A stretch of DNA of 64,000 bases from Sphingobium herbicidovorans (GCF_002080435.1 NZ_CP020538.1:434001-498000); one strand, 5' to 3'. Shown: positions 36,644-47,070, counted from the stretch's first letter. Notes: generated by a model from the letters alone, not told the origin. A program made the numbers and translations.

Positions 36644-39056
36644 CATCATTTTCGTCGCCGCCGTAGCAATCGCAGCCGCAGTTCCTGCTGATGCGGCGGA
36701 CAGACAGATGGTCAGCATCGCCCCCGGAAGGCTGGGCGAGGCGGTGATCCTGCTCGGCCGTCAAACGGGATCGAGCATCGGCATTTCCGACCAATCGCTT
36801 GCCACGCTTTCTACGCCAGCGGTCAACGGTCGCCTGACAGCGGAAGCGGCCCTGAAACGCTTGCTTCGGGGTGCCAGCGCCAGCGTCCAGCGGATCGACG
36901 CCAACACATGGCGCATCGTCCGCAAAGCGCCACTTCGCCCCGCAACCAAAGCCGCCCCGGCCCAGACCGTTCCCATCGCTGCGCCACCCCCTGCCGAAAT
37001 TGTCGTCACCGCGTCGAAGCGCGACCTGCCCCTGCCCCGCTATCCCGGTTTGGTCGAGGTCGTGGACTATAACGCACTCCCCAGTGGAGAGGCCGCCGCA
37101 GGCACCGCCAGCCTGCTCAGCCGGGTCGCCAGCCTCAGTTCGACCCATGCAGGCTCGGGCCGCAACAAACTCTTCCTGCGCGCCATCGCAGATTCCGCCG
37201 TGGCCGGGCCGACCCAGGCGACGACCGGGCAATATCTGGGCGACATGCGCCTCAACTACGCAGCGCCCGATCCGGACCTCCGGCTCTACGACATGCAGGG
37301 CGTAGAAGTGCTGGAAGGGCCGCAGGGCACGCTTTATGGCGCAGGCTCGCTGGGCGGCATCATCCGCATGATCCCCAACCCGCCCAACCTCGCCCGATAT
37401 GGCGGCAATATCTCCGCGGGGGTGAGCGCAATCCGGAATGGCGATCCGGGCGGCGACCTGTCCGCGACGCTCAATGTCCCCATCGCGCCCGAAAGGCTGG
37501 CGCTGCGGCTTGTCGGCTATGGCGTCAGGGAAGGCGGTTATATTGACGACGTTCGGCGCGGCCTTGATGACGTCAACCGCACCGCAACCTATGGCGGCCG
37601 TGCGAACCTCCGCTTCGCCCCGGATGAAAACTGGACCATCGACCTTGGCGGCGTCTACCAGCATATCAAGGGTGACGATGCCCAATATGCCGACAGGACG
37701 ATAGGCGACCTGTCCCGCGCCTCCAGCGTCGCACAGCCCTATTCGTCCGACTATGCACTCGTAAATCTGCGGGTGGAGCGGCAATGGAACGACCTGCGTT
37801 TCATTTCCTCGACCGGATATGTGCGCAACATATTGTCCGAAAGCTATGACGCGACGCAGCCCGACACCCCAGCCAGCCTGTTCCGGCAGCGGAACCGCGT
37901 TTCCATTTTCTCGACCGAAAACCGCCTGGTGCGCGATCTCGACAATGGCCTGGGATGGATAATCGGGGCGTCCTACCTCGAAAGCACATCCGCGATCACC
38001 CGGTCGCTGACATCCTACGGCGCAGCGCCGGTGCTGGCGCAGGTGATACCGGGCGTCCCGCTCTATGGCGGCGGCCTGCCCGCGACCGCGACAGGCGTTC
38101 GCAACAGCATCCGCGAAGCCACCATGTTCGGGGAAGCCTCGTTAGAACTGGCGGCGGGACTGGTCGTGACGGCGGGCGGTCGCCTGACCAACAGCAGGCT
38201 TTCCGGTCAGGCTCTCGATCCCATCCCCTTATTGTCCAGCGCCGAAATCGCGCGAGCAGAAGCGCAGGCGGATCGCAATGAAACCATCTTTCTCCCCTCG
38301 CTGTCGCTGCTCAGCGATGCCGTTCCGGGGTTGACCGTCTATGCCCGCTTTCAACAGGGCTTCCGTCCCGGTGGGCTGGCCGTGGATGACCAGCATGTGC
38401 GACGGTTCAGCAACGACCGGATTTCAACCCTGGAAGCCGGTTTCCGCAAGGGACTGCCCGGGCGCGATCCCATCGCGCTCAGCGCCAGCTTCGCCTATAC
38501 CGACTGGCGCGACATCCAGGCGGACGTGATCGATCGCATCGGGTTGCCCGCGACGGCCAATATCGGCGATGGGCGCATCTACACGGTTGAAGGACGCATC
38601 GCCGTCCGGCCGCTGCCTGCGCTCACCCTGGACGGCAGCATCATCTATAATGATAGCCGCCTTCACCGGCCCACGCCTTTCGTCCGGGCGCTGACCCTGG
38701 CGGATCAATCGCTGGCGCTGCCCAATGTCGCCAATCTGGGGGGCAGGCTGGCGATCGACTATCGCCGTTGGATCAGCGACGACATCAGCATGCACCTCAC
38801 CGGGTCCGCGCGCTATGTCGGCACTTCCCGCCTCGGCGTCGGACCAGTTCTCGGCCGCAATCAGGGCGATTATGTCGATACCGCGATGACCGCCAGCGTA
38901 TCGCGCGGGCCGCTTCAACTTTCGCTGACCCTGACGAACCTGCTGGACAGCGAGGGCAATCGCTTCTCGTTGGGCACGCCCTTTGACCTGCGCGGCGATT
39001 ATGTCACGCCGCTTCGTCCCCGGACCGTGCGGATCGGGATCGATTTCGCCTTCTGA
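36627..39056 (+). CDS. TonB-dependent receptor with N-terminal STN signalling domain
   Basis: An 809-residue outer-membrane transducer. Residues 1-24 are a signal peptide, about 28-100 an STN domain (APGRLGEAVILLGRQTGSSI), then a proline-rich linker, a TonB-box-like EIVVTASK near 124, a plug (VEVLEGPQGTLYGAGSLGG) and a 22-strand barrel ending IDFAF. It should import an unknown ligand and signal via FecR to the ECF sigma factor. Its ligand is not evident; the siderophore class cannot be read from sequence. Confidence 0.93.
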   Translation: MHRHADIIFVAAVAIAAAVPADAADRQMVSIAPGRLGEAVILLGRQTGSSIGISDQSLATLSTPAVNGRLTAEAALKRLLRGASASVQRIDANTWRIVRKAPLRPATKAAPAQTVPIAAPPPAEIVVTASKRDLPLPRYPGLVEVVDYNALPSGEAAAGTASLLSRVASLSSTHAGSGRNKLFLRAIADSAVAGPTQATTGQYLGDMRLNYAAPDPDLRLYDMQGVEVLEGPQGTLYGAGSLGGIIRMIPNPPNLARYGGNISAGVSAIRNGDPGGDLSATLNVPIAPERLALRLVGYGVREGGYIDDVRRGLDDVNRTATYGGRANLRFAPDENWTIDLGGVYQHIKGDDAQYADRTIGDLSRASSVAQPYSSDYALVNLRVERQWNDLRFISSTGYVRNILSESYDATQPDTPASLFRQRNRVSIFSTENRLVRDLDNGLGWIIGASYLESTSAITRSLTSYGAAPVLAQVIPGVPLYGGGLPATATGVRNSIREATMFGEASLELAAGLVVTAGGRLTNSRLSGQALDPIPLLSSAEIARAEAQADRNETIFLPSLSLLSDAVPGLTVYARFQQGFRPGGLAVDDQHVRRFSNDRISTLEAGFRKGLPGRDPIALSASFAYTDWRDIQADVIDRIGLPATANIGDGRIYTVEGRIAVRPLPALTLDGSIIYNDSRLHRPTPFVRALTLADQSLALPNVANLGGRLAIDYRRWISDDISMHLTGSARYVGTSRLGVGPVLGRNQGDYVDTAMTASVSRGPLQLSLTLTNLLDSEGNRFSLGTPFDLRGDYVTPLRPRTVRIGIDFAF

Positions 39057-39153
39057 TCTCCCGTCCCTTCATTTTCACTGACGGAACAGCCGGTTCGGTG
39101 TCGTCCCTCGACCATGCGCGCTCATCAAAAAGCCGCGATTAAAGGGAGACATC

Positions 39154-42100
39154 ATGCGACATATTCTGGCCTGTACGGCCATCGCGCCCGTTCTGGCGGC
39201 CCTCACCCTCGCCGACGCGGCAGCGGAAACCACCATCGGTTCATCCACCACCACCCCGGTCCGAACATCAACCGTCGCCAACGGAGCCGCCGACGACCTG
39301 TCGATCGGAACCGGCGGTTCCATTACCCTCACCAGCGGAACGGCCGTCACGATCGACAGCAACAACAAGGTGACAAACGCAGGCACGCTGAAGATCAGCG
39401 GGGCGAGCAATGCGACGGGGATACTGGCGCTGCCCGGCACCAGCGGCGCCATCGTCAACAGCGGCGCGATCACGCTGGACGAAGATTATACCCCTACCGA
39501 CAGCGATGACGACGGCGACAATGACGGCCCCTTCGCAAAAGGAACGAACCGCAATGGCATCTTCGTTCAGGCAGGCGCGTCGCATGTCGGCAATATCGAC
39601 AATAGCGGCGCCATTTCGATAGAGGGCAACCAGTCTGCGGGCATCCGTCTCGCCGGGCCGCTGACGGGCAATCTGTCCAATAGCGGCACGATCAATGTCG
39701 TGGGCGACAACAGCTACGGGATCATCGCAAACGACATATCCGGCAATGTGACGTTGCGCGGATCAATCTCCGCAACCGGCGCGAACAGCACGGGCGCGGC
39801 GCTGCTGGGCGACATTGGCGGCGCGCTCAAGATCCAGGGATCGATCAGCAGCACCGGCTACCGTTCCACCAGCAGGCCGAGCGATACCAGCAAGCTGGAC
39901 GCGGACGACCTGTTGCAAGGCGGCTCTGCCGTCACCATCGCGGGCAATGTCGCGGGCGGCGTTATATTCGACGTGCCCCCCACGCTCGACAGCGACGATA
40001 GCGATGTCGATAATGACGGCCTGACCGACAGCAGCGAGGGCAGCGCCGCCGTCGCCACCTATGGATCGGCTGCGGCTGTTCAGATCGGCTCTGCCACTGC
40101 CAACACCAGCATCGGGGCGGTCGCTGCCGAAACCTCGGGATATGGCGTCATCGTCAAGGGCGCGATCGCCGGTTATGGCATCTATGACGGCGTCGATGCC
40201 AATGGCCTCGTAATCGGCGGCCTTGGCGGCAATGTGTCCGTGACCAAAGGTCTGCTGGTCAGCGGCACCGTGACGGCAACCTCTGCCGACAGCAACGCGA
40301 CGGCGGTCCGTCTGGGTGCGGGAAGCAGCGCCCCCACAATCGAAGTTTCCGGCACGGTCCGCAGCAGTGGCTCAAGCCTGTCGGGCACCTCCGCCCGCGC
40401 ACTGGTGATCGACGCAGGAGCAAGCAGCCAAACGATCAAGATCAGCGGTTCGCTCAGCGCGACGGCGGGCAGCAGCGAAAAGGGGAGTGCAATCGCCCTC
40501 CTCGACTCCTCCGGCACTGTCACCACCGTCAGCAACAGTGGCAAGATTTCTGCGACCGGCGGCAAGACTAGCGCAAACACCGCCATCGACCTGACCGCCA
40601 ACAGCAGCGGCGTCACGTTGACGCAGGCCGCCGCTTCGGCGACGGCGACCGCGCCATCGATCACGGGCGATGTTCGCCTCGGGTCGGGCAATGACGTCAT
40701 GACGGTCTCCGCCGGGCAGATCAGCGGCGCTGTCGATCTTGGCGGGGGCAGCAACCAGTTGCGTCTCGCGAGCGCATCGACCCTCACCGGCAATGTGAAG
40801 CTGGGCGGCGCCGGGTCCGCACTCTCTCTTGCCAACACATCCAGCCTTACTGGAGCCGTCGATTTTGGCGGCAGCGCATCGACGCTAACCCTCTCCGACA
40901 GTGCCGTCCTCACCGGCGCACTGCTAAACGGGGGCGCTACCGCCGTGACGCTGAACGGCGGGACGCTCAACGCCACCAACAGCGGATCTATTGCCCTCGG
41001 CTCGCTGACGGCGAGCGGCGCTTCCGTCCTCGGCGTAACCATCGATGCAGCAGCGGGCGCCAATACCCTCTACGATGTAGCGGGGGCCGCGACCTTTTCC
41101 GCCGGATCGCAGGTGAAGGCGACGCTTACCAGCGTCGGCGCGGCGGCAGGCGACTATGTCATTCTCCGCGCCGGGACGCTGAACGGAGCGCCCGCTCTGT
41201 CTAGCGATGCGCTCCTGCCCTACATGTTCAAGGGGACTGTCGCCGGAGACAGCGCCACCGGGGAAGTCCGCCTGTCGATCGCGGCCAAAAGCGTGCAGGA
41301 ACTGGGCCTTTCCGGCTCCAACGCCCGCGCCTATTCCGCCATCTTCAACGCGCTGGATAATGACAGCGCAATCGCCGACAGCTTCCTTGCGATCACGAAC
41401 GGCGAAGCGCTGACCGCTAACCTGCGGCAGATGCTGCCCGACCATGCCGGTGGCGCGTTCGAAGCAGTGACGTCAGGATCGCGGGCGACGGCGCGGATAT
41501 TGTCCGATCCCGGCGGCATCTACCGGACAGCGGATGGCCGTCTGGGCTTCTGGTTGCAGCAGGTGGCCTTCGGCAGCTCCAAGAGCATCGGCAACACCGC
41601 ATCCTACGACATCAGCGGTTGGGGCGCGAGCGCCGGGGCGGAATATCTAAGCGGCCTTGGCGCATTCGGCGGCTCCTTCGCCTATATTCACGGCGGCGAC
41701 TCCCCGAAGGGCACGAATAACAGCGTCGATTCCGACCAGTTCGAACTGGCCGCGCACTGGCGGGGAAGCTGGGGACCGCTGCAAAGCTTCGTCCGCGTCT
41801 CGGCCGCGCACATCGACTTCCGGGGAACGCGCCGGTTTGAAAGCGGCGATGTCGCGCGCGCAGCGAGCGGCGACTGGTCTGGCAAGCTCTACTCGGCGGC
41901 GGCGGGGGCATCCTATGAGATGCGCTTCAACCGCTTCAGCCTGCGCCCGGCAGCAGGAATCGACTATTACCGGCTGAAGGAAGGAGGCTACGATGAAACT
42001 GGCGGCGGCGGCGGCTTCAACCTGATGGTCGAAGGGCGGACCAGCGACGAACTGGCGGCAAACGGAAGCCTGTCGCTCGGCTATGACCTTGGCAGCCTGG

Positions 42101-42363
42101 ATCGCAGCGAAGGCTGGATGCGCGTCGAACTGGAGGGCGGCCGCCGCCAGATCATCGGCGGATCGCTGGGTTCAACGGTCGCGCGTTTTGCCGGCGGGCA
42201 GGCCTTTACCCTGGTCGCGGAAGATCGGACCAATGGCTGGACCGGCCGTGCCCGGCTGATCGGCGGCACCGACAGCTTCCGGGTTGGCGGCGAATTCAGC
42301 GCCGAAGAACAGCAGGATCATGTCGCTATCGCATTAAGGGCGACGGTTAACTTCATCCTGTGA
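39154..42363 (+). CDS. Autotransporter (type Va) with Ca-binding-like loops in the passenger
   Basis: A 1069-residue outer-membrane protein. Residues 1-25 are a signal peptide. About 26-780 is a Thr/Ser/Gly-rich beta-helix passenger full of NSGTI/NSGAI repeats, with Asp-rich loops at 116-125 (DSDDDGDNDG) and near 279-292. The last 270 residues are the barrel (FWLQQVAFGSSKSI, AGAEYLSGLG, GGTDSFRVGGEFSAEEQQ). It ends NFIL, so the usual terminal Phe is not the last residue. It has its own AAAGGGAG ribosome site, 97 bp after the receptor gene, with no terminator seen between, so co-regulation by the sigma system is likely. Confidence 0.88.
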   Translation: MRHILACTAIAPVLAALTLADAAAETTIGSSTTTPVRTSTVANGAADDLSIGTGGSITLTSGTAVTIDSNNKVTNAGTLKISGASNATGILALPGTSGAIVNSGAITLDEDYTPTDSDDDGDNDGPFAKGTNRNGIFVQAGASHVGNIDNSGAISIEGNQSAGIRLAGPLTGNLSNSGTINVVGDNSYGIIANDISGNVTLRGSISATGANSTGAALLGDIGGALKIQGSISSTGYRSTSRPSDTSKLDADDLLQGGSAVTIAGNVAGGVIFDVPPTLDSDDSDVDNDGLTDSSEGSAAVATYGSAAAVQIGSATANTSIGAVAAETSGYGVIVKGAIAGYGIYDGVDANGLVIGGLGGNVSVTKGLLVSGTVTATSADSNATAVRLGAGSSAPTIEVSGTVRSSGSSLSGTSARALVIDAGASSQTIKISGSLSATAGSSEKGSAIALLDSSGTVTTVSNSGKISATGGKTSANTAIDLTANSSGVTLTQAAASATATAPSITGDVRLGSGNDVMTVSAGQISGAVDLGGGSNQLRLASASTLTGNVKLGGAGSALSLANTSSLTGAVDFGGSASTLTLSDSAVLTGALLNGGATAVTLNGGTLNATNSGSIALGSLTASGASVLGVTIDAAAGANTLYDVAGAATFSAGSQVKATLTSVGAAAGDYVILRAGTLNGAPALSSDALLPYMFKGTVAGDSATGEVRLSIAAKSVQELGLSGSNARAYSAIFNALDNDSAIADSFLAITNGEALTANLRQMLPDHAGGAFEAVTSGSRATARILSDPGGIYRTADGRLGFWLQQVAFGSSKSIGNTASYDISGWGASAGAEYLSGLGAFGGSFAYIHGGDSPKGTNNSVDSDQFELAAHWRGSWGPLQSFVRVSAAHIDFRGTRRFESGDVARAASGDWSGKLYSAAAGASYEMRFNRFSLRPAAGIDYYRLKEGGYDETGGGGGFNLMVEGRTSDELAANGSLSLGYDLGSLDRSEGWMRVELEGGRRQIIGGSLGSTVARFAGGQAFTLVAEDRTNGWTGRARLIGGTDSFRVGGEFSAEEQQDHVAIALRATVNFIL

Positions 42364-42380
42364 CGTCTGACTGATGAAAA

Positions 42381-42500
42381 GCTGGCGGGCACACCCCACG
42401 ACCCTCCTGGTCCGCCAGCCCTGCCATGAGGCGGTCCCGCCCCCCGGGATCGCCTTGTGGGTGGGACGCCGCTTGCTCCTCAGGCGGCGTCCCCTTTCTT
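42381..42500 (+). terminator. Three successive hairpins after the autotransporter gene
   Basis: GCTGGCGG/CCGCCAGC (42381-42419), AGGCGGTCCCG/CGGGATCGCCT (42429-42455) and GGGACGCCGC/GCGGCGTCCC (42463-42493). The last is a perfect 10-bp stem followed by CTTTCTTT, a good plus-strand terminator. It ends just at the stop codon of the convergent gene. Confidence 0.8.
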
Positions 42501-43372
42501 TACGGATGGACGGCGAAGTCGAAAATGCGCGCCGATCCGGTGCCATTGCCCCACATGCCGGGGCCAGCCCCCGCGCTCACCGAATAGAGAAAGCCATATT
42601 CGCCTGCTGTCAGGTCGGCCTTCGGCATCACCTTGAACACGCCCGGCGTCACCTGCTCATAATCGAAAGCGATACGGTCCCGATCCATCACCCCGGCCTT
42701 CGCTCCGGCCAGGTTCATGCTGCCCACGCGCGTTTCGCGCCGGTCCTTCTTCACGTCGAACCGGATGAGCGTGAACTCGTTGGGGGATGTGATCGCGCTC
42801 GCTGGGCCGGACAGCCAAAGTGATGGCGACCCAGCCTGCGACAGGCCGCGCGTCGCTTCATCGAAATAGAAATAGAATGTGGGTCGCCCATGCTTGGTCC
42901 GCACGCGCGCAGTGACGTTCGGGATCACCGCCTTGATGCTGAGCGACGCGATCCCGCCGGTAAAGGCATAGCCCAATATCCCGCCGGTCTTGCTCTGGTT
43001 CGACGTCGTCGGATCGATCCGCACCATGCGCGGGCCGCTGAGCAGGTAAAGACCCGACGGATGCGGCGCCAGCGGGTCGGGCGAATCCGCGGAGAAGGCG
43101 GCCTTTGCCGAAACCGCTCCCTGCGATCCGGACTCGATCATCGCCGCAATCACCGGCCCCGGCACGCCCCGTTTCTTGAGCGCGATCAGATCGTCGGTGG
43201 ACAAGGCATAATGGCCCGCCGAAGCACGTATCTTGGCGATGACCGCATCATCGCCCAGCCCCGCCTGAACCAGCGCAACGACCATGTCATTGGTCAGCGT
43301 TTCGGCCGTGGCCGCGACGGGCAGCGCAGCCGCCATCATGGCGAGCGCCACCAAAACCCTGCGTGCCTTCAT
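42500..43372 (-). CDS. Secreted protein of unknown function
   Basis: A 290-residue exported protein with a signal peptide (about 1-23, ending VAATAET). Residues 25-85 form a small helical repeat, LTNDMVVALVQAGLGDDAVIAKI and STDDLIALKKRGVPGPVIAAMI, a pattern I recall at the N-terminus of many secreted proteins without a known role. The rest is beta-rich. It converges with the autotransporter and lies downstream of gatB on the same strand, with 69 bp between. No function can be given. Confidence 0.7.
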   Translation of the reverse strand: MKARRVLVALAMMAAALPVAATAETLTNDMVVALVQAGLGDDAVIAKIRASAGHYALSTDDLIALKKRGVPGPVIAAMIESGSQGAVSAKAAFSADSPDPLAPHPSGLYLLSGPRMVRIDPTTSNQSKTGGILGYAFTGGIASLSIKAVIPNVTARVRTKHGRPTFYFYFDEATRGLSQAGSPSLWLSGPASAITSPNEFTLIRFDVKKDRRETRVGSMNLAGAKAGVMDRDRIAFDYEQVTPGVFKVMPKADLTAGEYGFLYSVSAGAGPGMWGNGTGSARIFDFAVHP

Positions 43373-43389
43373 GTCTGATCCCCCGATTA

Positions 43390-43409
43390 CCGGAAGCCCC
43401 CGCTTCCGG
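43390..43409 (-). terminator. Hairpin downstream of gatB
   Basis: CCGGAAG/CTTCCGG with a 6-nt loop, in the 69-bp gap between gatB and the next minus-strand gene. A CCCCCG/CGGGGG pairing overlaps it. No T tract, so it may stabilise or attenuate rather than terminate. Confidence 0.35.
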
Positions 43410-43441
43410 CCATGTCGGGGGTTTAGACAGCCCGTTCCGAT

Positions 43442-44944
43442 TTAGGCAAGCGCCTTGCGGACCAGTTCGTTGACGACCTGCGGATTGGCCTTGCCCTGCA
43501 TGGCCTTCATCGTCTGTCCCACGAAGAATCCGAACAGCGCTTCCTTGCCCGCCTTATACTGTTCCACCTTGTCGCCATTGTCGGCCAGCACCTTGGCCAC
43601 CGCCGCCTCGATCGCGCCGGTGTCGCTGGTCTGCTTCAGGCCCTTTTCTTCCACGATCTTGGGCGCACGCTCGCCGGTTTCGAGCATGATCTCGAACACC
43701 TGTTTGGCGATGGTGCCGCTGATCGTGCCGTCCGCAACCAGCGCCAGCAATTCCGCGCCCTCTTCTGGGCCGACCGGGCTGTCCTCCAGGCTCTTGCCCA
43801 GACGATTAAGCGCGCCATACAGTTCCGACAGCAGCCAGTTGGCCGAAGCCTTCGCAACCTCGCCCTCGCTCTTCTTCTGGATGCGCGCACCTTCGGCCAG
43901 CAGCGCCTCGAACCAACGGGCGGTATCGGCATCCGCGGTCAGAGTGGCGGCGTTGTAGGGCGAAAGGCCAAGCTGCTGCTCATAGCGGCGGCGCTTGGCG
44001 TCCGGCAGTTCGGGCAGCGACTGGCGGCATTCCTCCAGAAACGCGTCGTCCAGTTCCAGCGGCAGCAGATCCGGGTCGGGGAAATAGCGATAGTCATGCG
44101 CGTCTTCCTTCGACCGCATCGACCGCGTTTCATTCCTGTCCGGGTCATACAGGCGCGTTTCCTGCACGATCTTGCCACCGGCCTCCAGCACATCGACCTG
44201 ACGGCTGGCTTCATGTTCGACCACCGCCATGACGAAACGGACCGAATTGACGTTCTTCGTCTCGGTACGCGTGCCAAATTCCTCGCCCGGCTTGCGGACC
44301 GAAACATTGACGTCGGCGCGCATCGAACCCTGGTCCATATTGCCGTCGCACGATCCCACATAGCGCAGGATCGTCCGTAGCTTCGCCAGATAAGCCCCAG
44401 CTTCGGCAGGCGAACGCATGTCCGGTTTCGACACGATCTCCATCAGCGCGACGCCAGAGCGATTGAGGTCGACATAGGAACTGGTGGGATGCTGGTCGTG
44501 CATCAGCTTGCCCGCATCCTGCTCGACATGGATACGCTCGATGCCGATCCGCTTGGTCACGGCGTCCGGGTTCTTCTCGTCCAGGCTGATCTCGATCTCG
44601 CCTTCGCCCACCAGCGGGTGATAAAGCTGGCTGATCTGATAACCCTGCGGCAGATCGGCGTAGAAATAATTCTTGCGATCGAAGCGCGACCATTTGTTGA
44701 TCTTGGCGTCAATCGCCATACCCGTCCGCACCGCCTGACGGATGCACTCACGGTTCGGCACCGGCAGCATGCCGGGCATGGCCGCATCGACCAGCGAAAC
44801 CTGCGTGTTCGGCTCCGCGCCGAAGGCCGTGGCCGCGCCGGAAAAGAGCTTCGCCTGGCTCGTCACCTGCGCATGGACCTCCAGGCCGATCACGACCTCC
44901 CACTCGCCGGTTGCGCCCTGAATGCGATAGGTTGATTCAGTCAT
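43442..44944 (-). CDS. gatB: Aspartyl/glutamyl-tRNA amidotransferase subunit B
   Basis: A 500-residue kinase-like subunit that phosphorylates misacylated Glu-tRNA-Gln or Asp-tRNA-Asn before amidation. The start [20 protein letters not shown], metal-site [25 protein letters not shown] and C-terminal YqeY-like tail ([10 protein letters not shown]) are typical. Its ATG overlaps the upstream small gene as ATGACTGA (8 bp), so it depends on translational coupling through a gene not normally in this operon. Confidence 0.97.
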   Translation of the reverse strand: MTESTYRIQGATGEWEVVIGLEVHAQVTSQAKLFSGAATAFGAEPNTQVSLVDAAMPGMLPVPNRECIRQAVRTGMAIDAKINKWSRFDRKNYFYADLPQGYQISQLYHPLVGEGEIEISLDEKNPDAVTKRIGIERIHVEQDAGKLMHDQHPTSSYVDLNRSGVALMEIVSKPDMRSPAEAGAYLAKLRTILRYVGSCDGNMDQGSMRADVNVSVRKPGEEFGTRTETKNVNSVRFVMAVVEHEASRQVDVLEAGGKIVQETRLYDPDRNETRSMRSKEDAHDYRYFPDPDLLPLELDDAFLEECRQSLPELPDAKRRRYEQQLGLSPYNAATLTADADTARWFEALLAEGARIQKKSEGEVAKASANWLLSELYGALNRLGKSLEDSPVGPEEGAELLALVADGTISGTIAKQVFEIMLETGERAPKIVEEKGLKQTSDTGAIEAAVAKVLADNGDKVEQYKAGKEALFGFFVGQTMKAMQGKANPQVVNELVRKALA

Positions 44945-45302
44945 TTCTCACGCTTCCAGTATCTGCTTGCGGGCCAAACATTGCCTCGTGGAAAGTCTCA
45001 AATACCCACGGCACTTCAAAGGCGACCCGGCTCACGGTGTTTTTCTCAGCCGCTTCACTACCGCCCATGCCCGCACCGATGCCTAAAACTTGCACCTTGA
45101 GTCCCGCTCCAGCCTCATTCGAATGCTTTACTGTAACGGCAACATCGAAGGACACGTTCTTAGGCATTTGATACTTGAACGAGCCGGCGATGCCTTTTGG
45201 CGCTCTAACCCCGGCATTCGTAATACCCGTCGAGATAGCCCGCAGCGTCGATGTCACGAACGCAGAAAGCTCTTCGCTATCAACCTCGTTTTCAACGCTC
45301 AC
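44937..45302 (-). CDS. Trypco2-like small protein inserted in the gat operon
   Basis: A 121-residue protein (GTG start at 45302) not part of normal gatCAB. Residues about 9-24 form a helix ([16 protein letters not shown]); the rest has [31 protein letters not shown] and a final [12 protein letters not shown], which resembles the Trypco2 domain known from trypsin-linked conflict systems. It overlaps the gatA stop by 4 bp (GTGA) and the gatB start by 8 bp. My count gives about 54% G+C over 44941-45300, against about two thirds in sampled parts of gatA and gatB, so it looks acquired. No peptidase partner is nearby. The domain call is tentative. Confidence 0.6.
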   Translation of the reverse strand: MSVENEVDSEELSAFVTSTLRAISTGITNAGVRAPKGIAGSFKYQMPKNVSFDVAVTVKHSNEAGAGLKVQVLGIGAGMGGSEAAEKNTVSRVAFEVPWVFETFHEAMFGPQADTGSVRND

Positions 45303-46783
45303 CACCACTTCTCCGGCCGCGCCGTGAAGCCTGCACGCTCCTCGATAGCGAGGCCCGCGTTCAGGACGGTCTGCTCGTCCAGCGCCTTGCCGATAATCTG
45401 CAAGCCCAGCGGCAACCCCTGCGCATCCAACCCGCCCGGCACCGCCATCGCAGGCAACCCGGCCAGCGAAGCCGGAACCGTGAAAACGTCGTTCAGATAC
45501 ATCGCCAACGGATCAGCCTGCTTCTCACCCAGCGCAAAGGACGCGCTCGGCGCGGTCGGCGTCAGCAGCAGGTCGCACCTCTCGAATGCTTTGCTAAAAT
45601 CGCGGGCGATCAGCGCGCGGACCTTCTGCGCCTGCGTGTAATAGGCGTCGTAGAAGCCCGCCGACAGCACATAGGTGCCGATCATGATGCGGCGCTTGAC
45701 CTCCGGCCCGAAACCGGCGGCGCGGGTCGCGGCATACATGTCCTGCAACCCAGCCCCATCCGGCAAGTCACGCTGGCCATACCGCACGCCATCATAGCGC
45801 GCGAGGTTCGACGAAGCCTCCGCCGGCGCGATGATATAGTAAGTCGGCAACGCATATTTGGTGTGCGGCAGCGACACCTCGACCACCTCGGCGCCCGCAT
45901 CCTTCAGCCATTCGACCCCTCGATCCCACATGGCTGAAATTTCCGCATTCAAACCGTCAGGACGATATTCCTTGGGAATACCGACCTTCTTGCCCTTGAG
46001 ATCGCTGGAGAGATTGGCCTCCCACTGCGGCACGGCCAGATCCAGCGAGGTCGAATCCTTGGGATCAAAGCCCGCCATGGTTTCCAGCAGGATCGCATTG
46101 TCCCGCACCGTCCGCGCCATCGGCCCGGCCTGATCGAGCGAGCTTGCGAACGCCACGATGCCCCAGCGCGAGCAGCGGCCATAGGTCGGCTTGATACCCG
46201 AAATGCCAGTGAAGGCCGCAGGCTGCCGGATCGAGCCGCCCGTATCCGTCCCCGTCGCCGCCGGGCACAACCGCGCCGAAATCGCCGCCGAAGACCCGCC
46301 CGAAGACCCGCCCGGCGCCAGCGCGGCATTGTCGCCGCCGCCACGCCGCCAGGGCGAAATCACATTGCCGAAATAGCTCGTCTCGTTCGACGAACCCATG
46401 GCGAACTGGTCAAGGTTCAGCTTGCCCAGCATCCCCGCGCCCGCGTCCCACAGTTTCTTGGACACCGTGGACTCATAGGTCGGCGTGAACCCTTCCAGCA
46501 TGTGGCTGGCGGCAGTCGTCTGCACGCCTTCGGTGCAGAACAGGTCTTTCATGCCGATCGGCACGCCCGAAAGCGGCTTCAACGCCTCGCCCGCAGCCTT
46601 CGCCTTGTCGGCCGCGTCGGCAGCTTCCAGCGCCTTTTCCGGCGTCTCGACGATAAAGGCGTTCAGCGCCTTGGCGGCAGCGACATTGGCGTTGAACGCC
46701 TCCGCCACTTCGCGCGCCGAAAAATCGCCCGCGCGAAAGCCGTCGCGAATTTCCGCAACCGTCAGGTCAGTCACATTGCTCAT
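45299..46783 (-). CDS. gatA: Aspartyl/glutamyl-tRNA amidotransferase subunit A
   Basis: A 494-residue amidase-signature enzyme that releases ammonia from glutamine. The catalytic Lys lies in [11 protein letters not shown] and the Ser-cisSer pair in [11 protein letters not shown] plus [11 protein letters not shown]. It ends EKWW. The start ATG overlaps the gatC stop by one base (TAATG). The stop overlaps the inserted small gene. Confidence 0.97.
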   Translation of the reverse strand: MSNVTDLTVAEIRDGFRAGDFSAREVAEAFNANVAAAKALNAFIVETPEKALEAADAADKAKAAGEALKPLSGVPIGMKDLFCTEGVQTTAASHMLEGFTPTYESTVSKKLWDAGAGMLGKLNLDQFAMGSSNETSYFGNVISPWRRGGGDNAALAPGGSSGGSSAAISARLCPAATGTDTGGSIRQPAAFTGISGIKPTYGRCSRWGIVAFASSLDQAGPMARTVRDNAILLETMAGFDPKDSTSLDLAVPQWEANLSSDLKGKKVGIPKEYRPDGLNAEISAMWDRGVEWLKDAGAEVVEVSLPHTKYALPTYYIIAPAEASSNLARYDGVRYGQRDLPDGAGLQDMYAATRAAGFGPEVKRRIMIGTYVLSAGFYDAYYTQAQKVRALIARDFSKAFERCDLLLTPTAPSASFALGEKQADPLAMYLNDVFTVPASLAGLPAMAVPGGLDAQGLPLGLQIIGKALDEQTVLNAGLAIEERAGFTARPEKWW

Positions 46784-47070
46784 TATTCAATCACCTTGGG
46801 CACCGCGAAAAAGCCATGTTCGGCCTGCGGCGCATTCGCCAGCACCTTGTCGCGCACATTGCCGTCAGTGACGGCATCCTCACGCAGACGCTGGTGGTTG
46901 GGGATGACGGCGGTCATCGGCTCGACGCCGGTCACGTCCACCTCGCCCAGTTGCTCCACCCACCCAAGGATGTTGTTGAGTTCGGGCACCATCGCCTCGG
47001 CTTCGGCATCCGTCACCGAAATGCGCGAAAGGCTGGCGATCTTCTTTACGGTCTGAAGGTCTATCGACAT
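46783..47070 (-). CDS. gatC: Aspartyl/glutamyl-tRNA amidotransferase subunit C
   Basis: A 95-residue chaperone-like subunit that wraps GatA and GatB. It reads [42 protein letters not shown] and R-x-D-x-V-like [20 protein letters not shown]. It is the first gene of gatC-gatA-X-gatB. A divergent DUF3089 gene lies upstream. Confidence 0.96.
   Translation of the reverse strand: MSIDLQTVKKIASLSRISVTDAEAEAMVPELNNILGWVEQLGEVDVTGVEPMTAVIPNHQRLREDAVTDGNVRDKVLANAPQAEHGFFAVPKVIE

Noticed and set aside
39114..39509. Arg/His-rich frame overlapping the start of the autotransporter
   Set aside because: It is an out-of-frame reading of the Thr/Ser-rich passenger and has low-complexity composition only.
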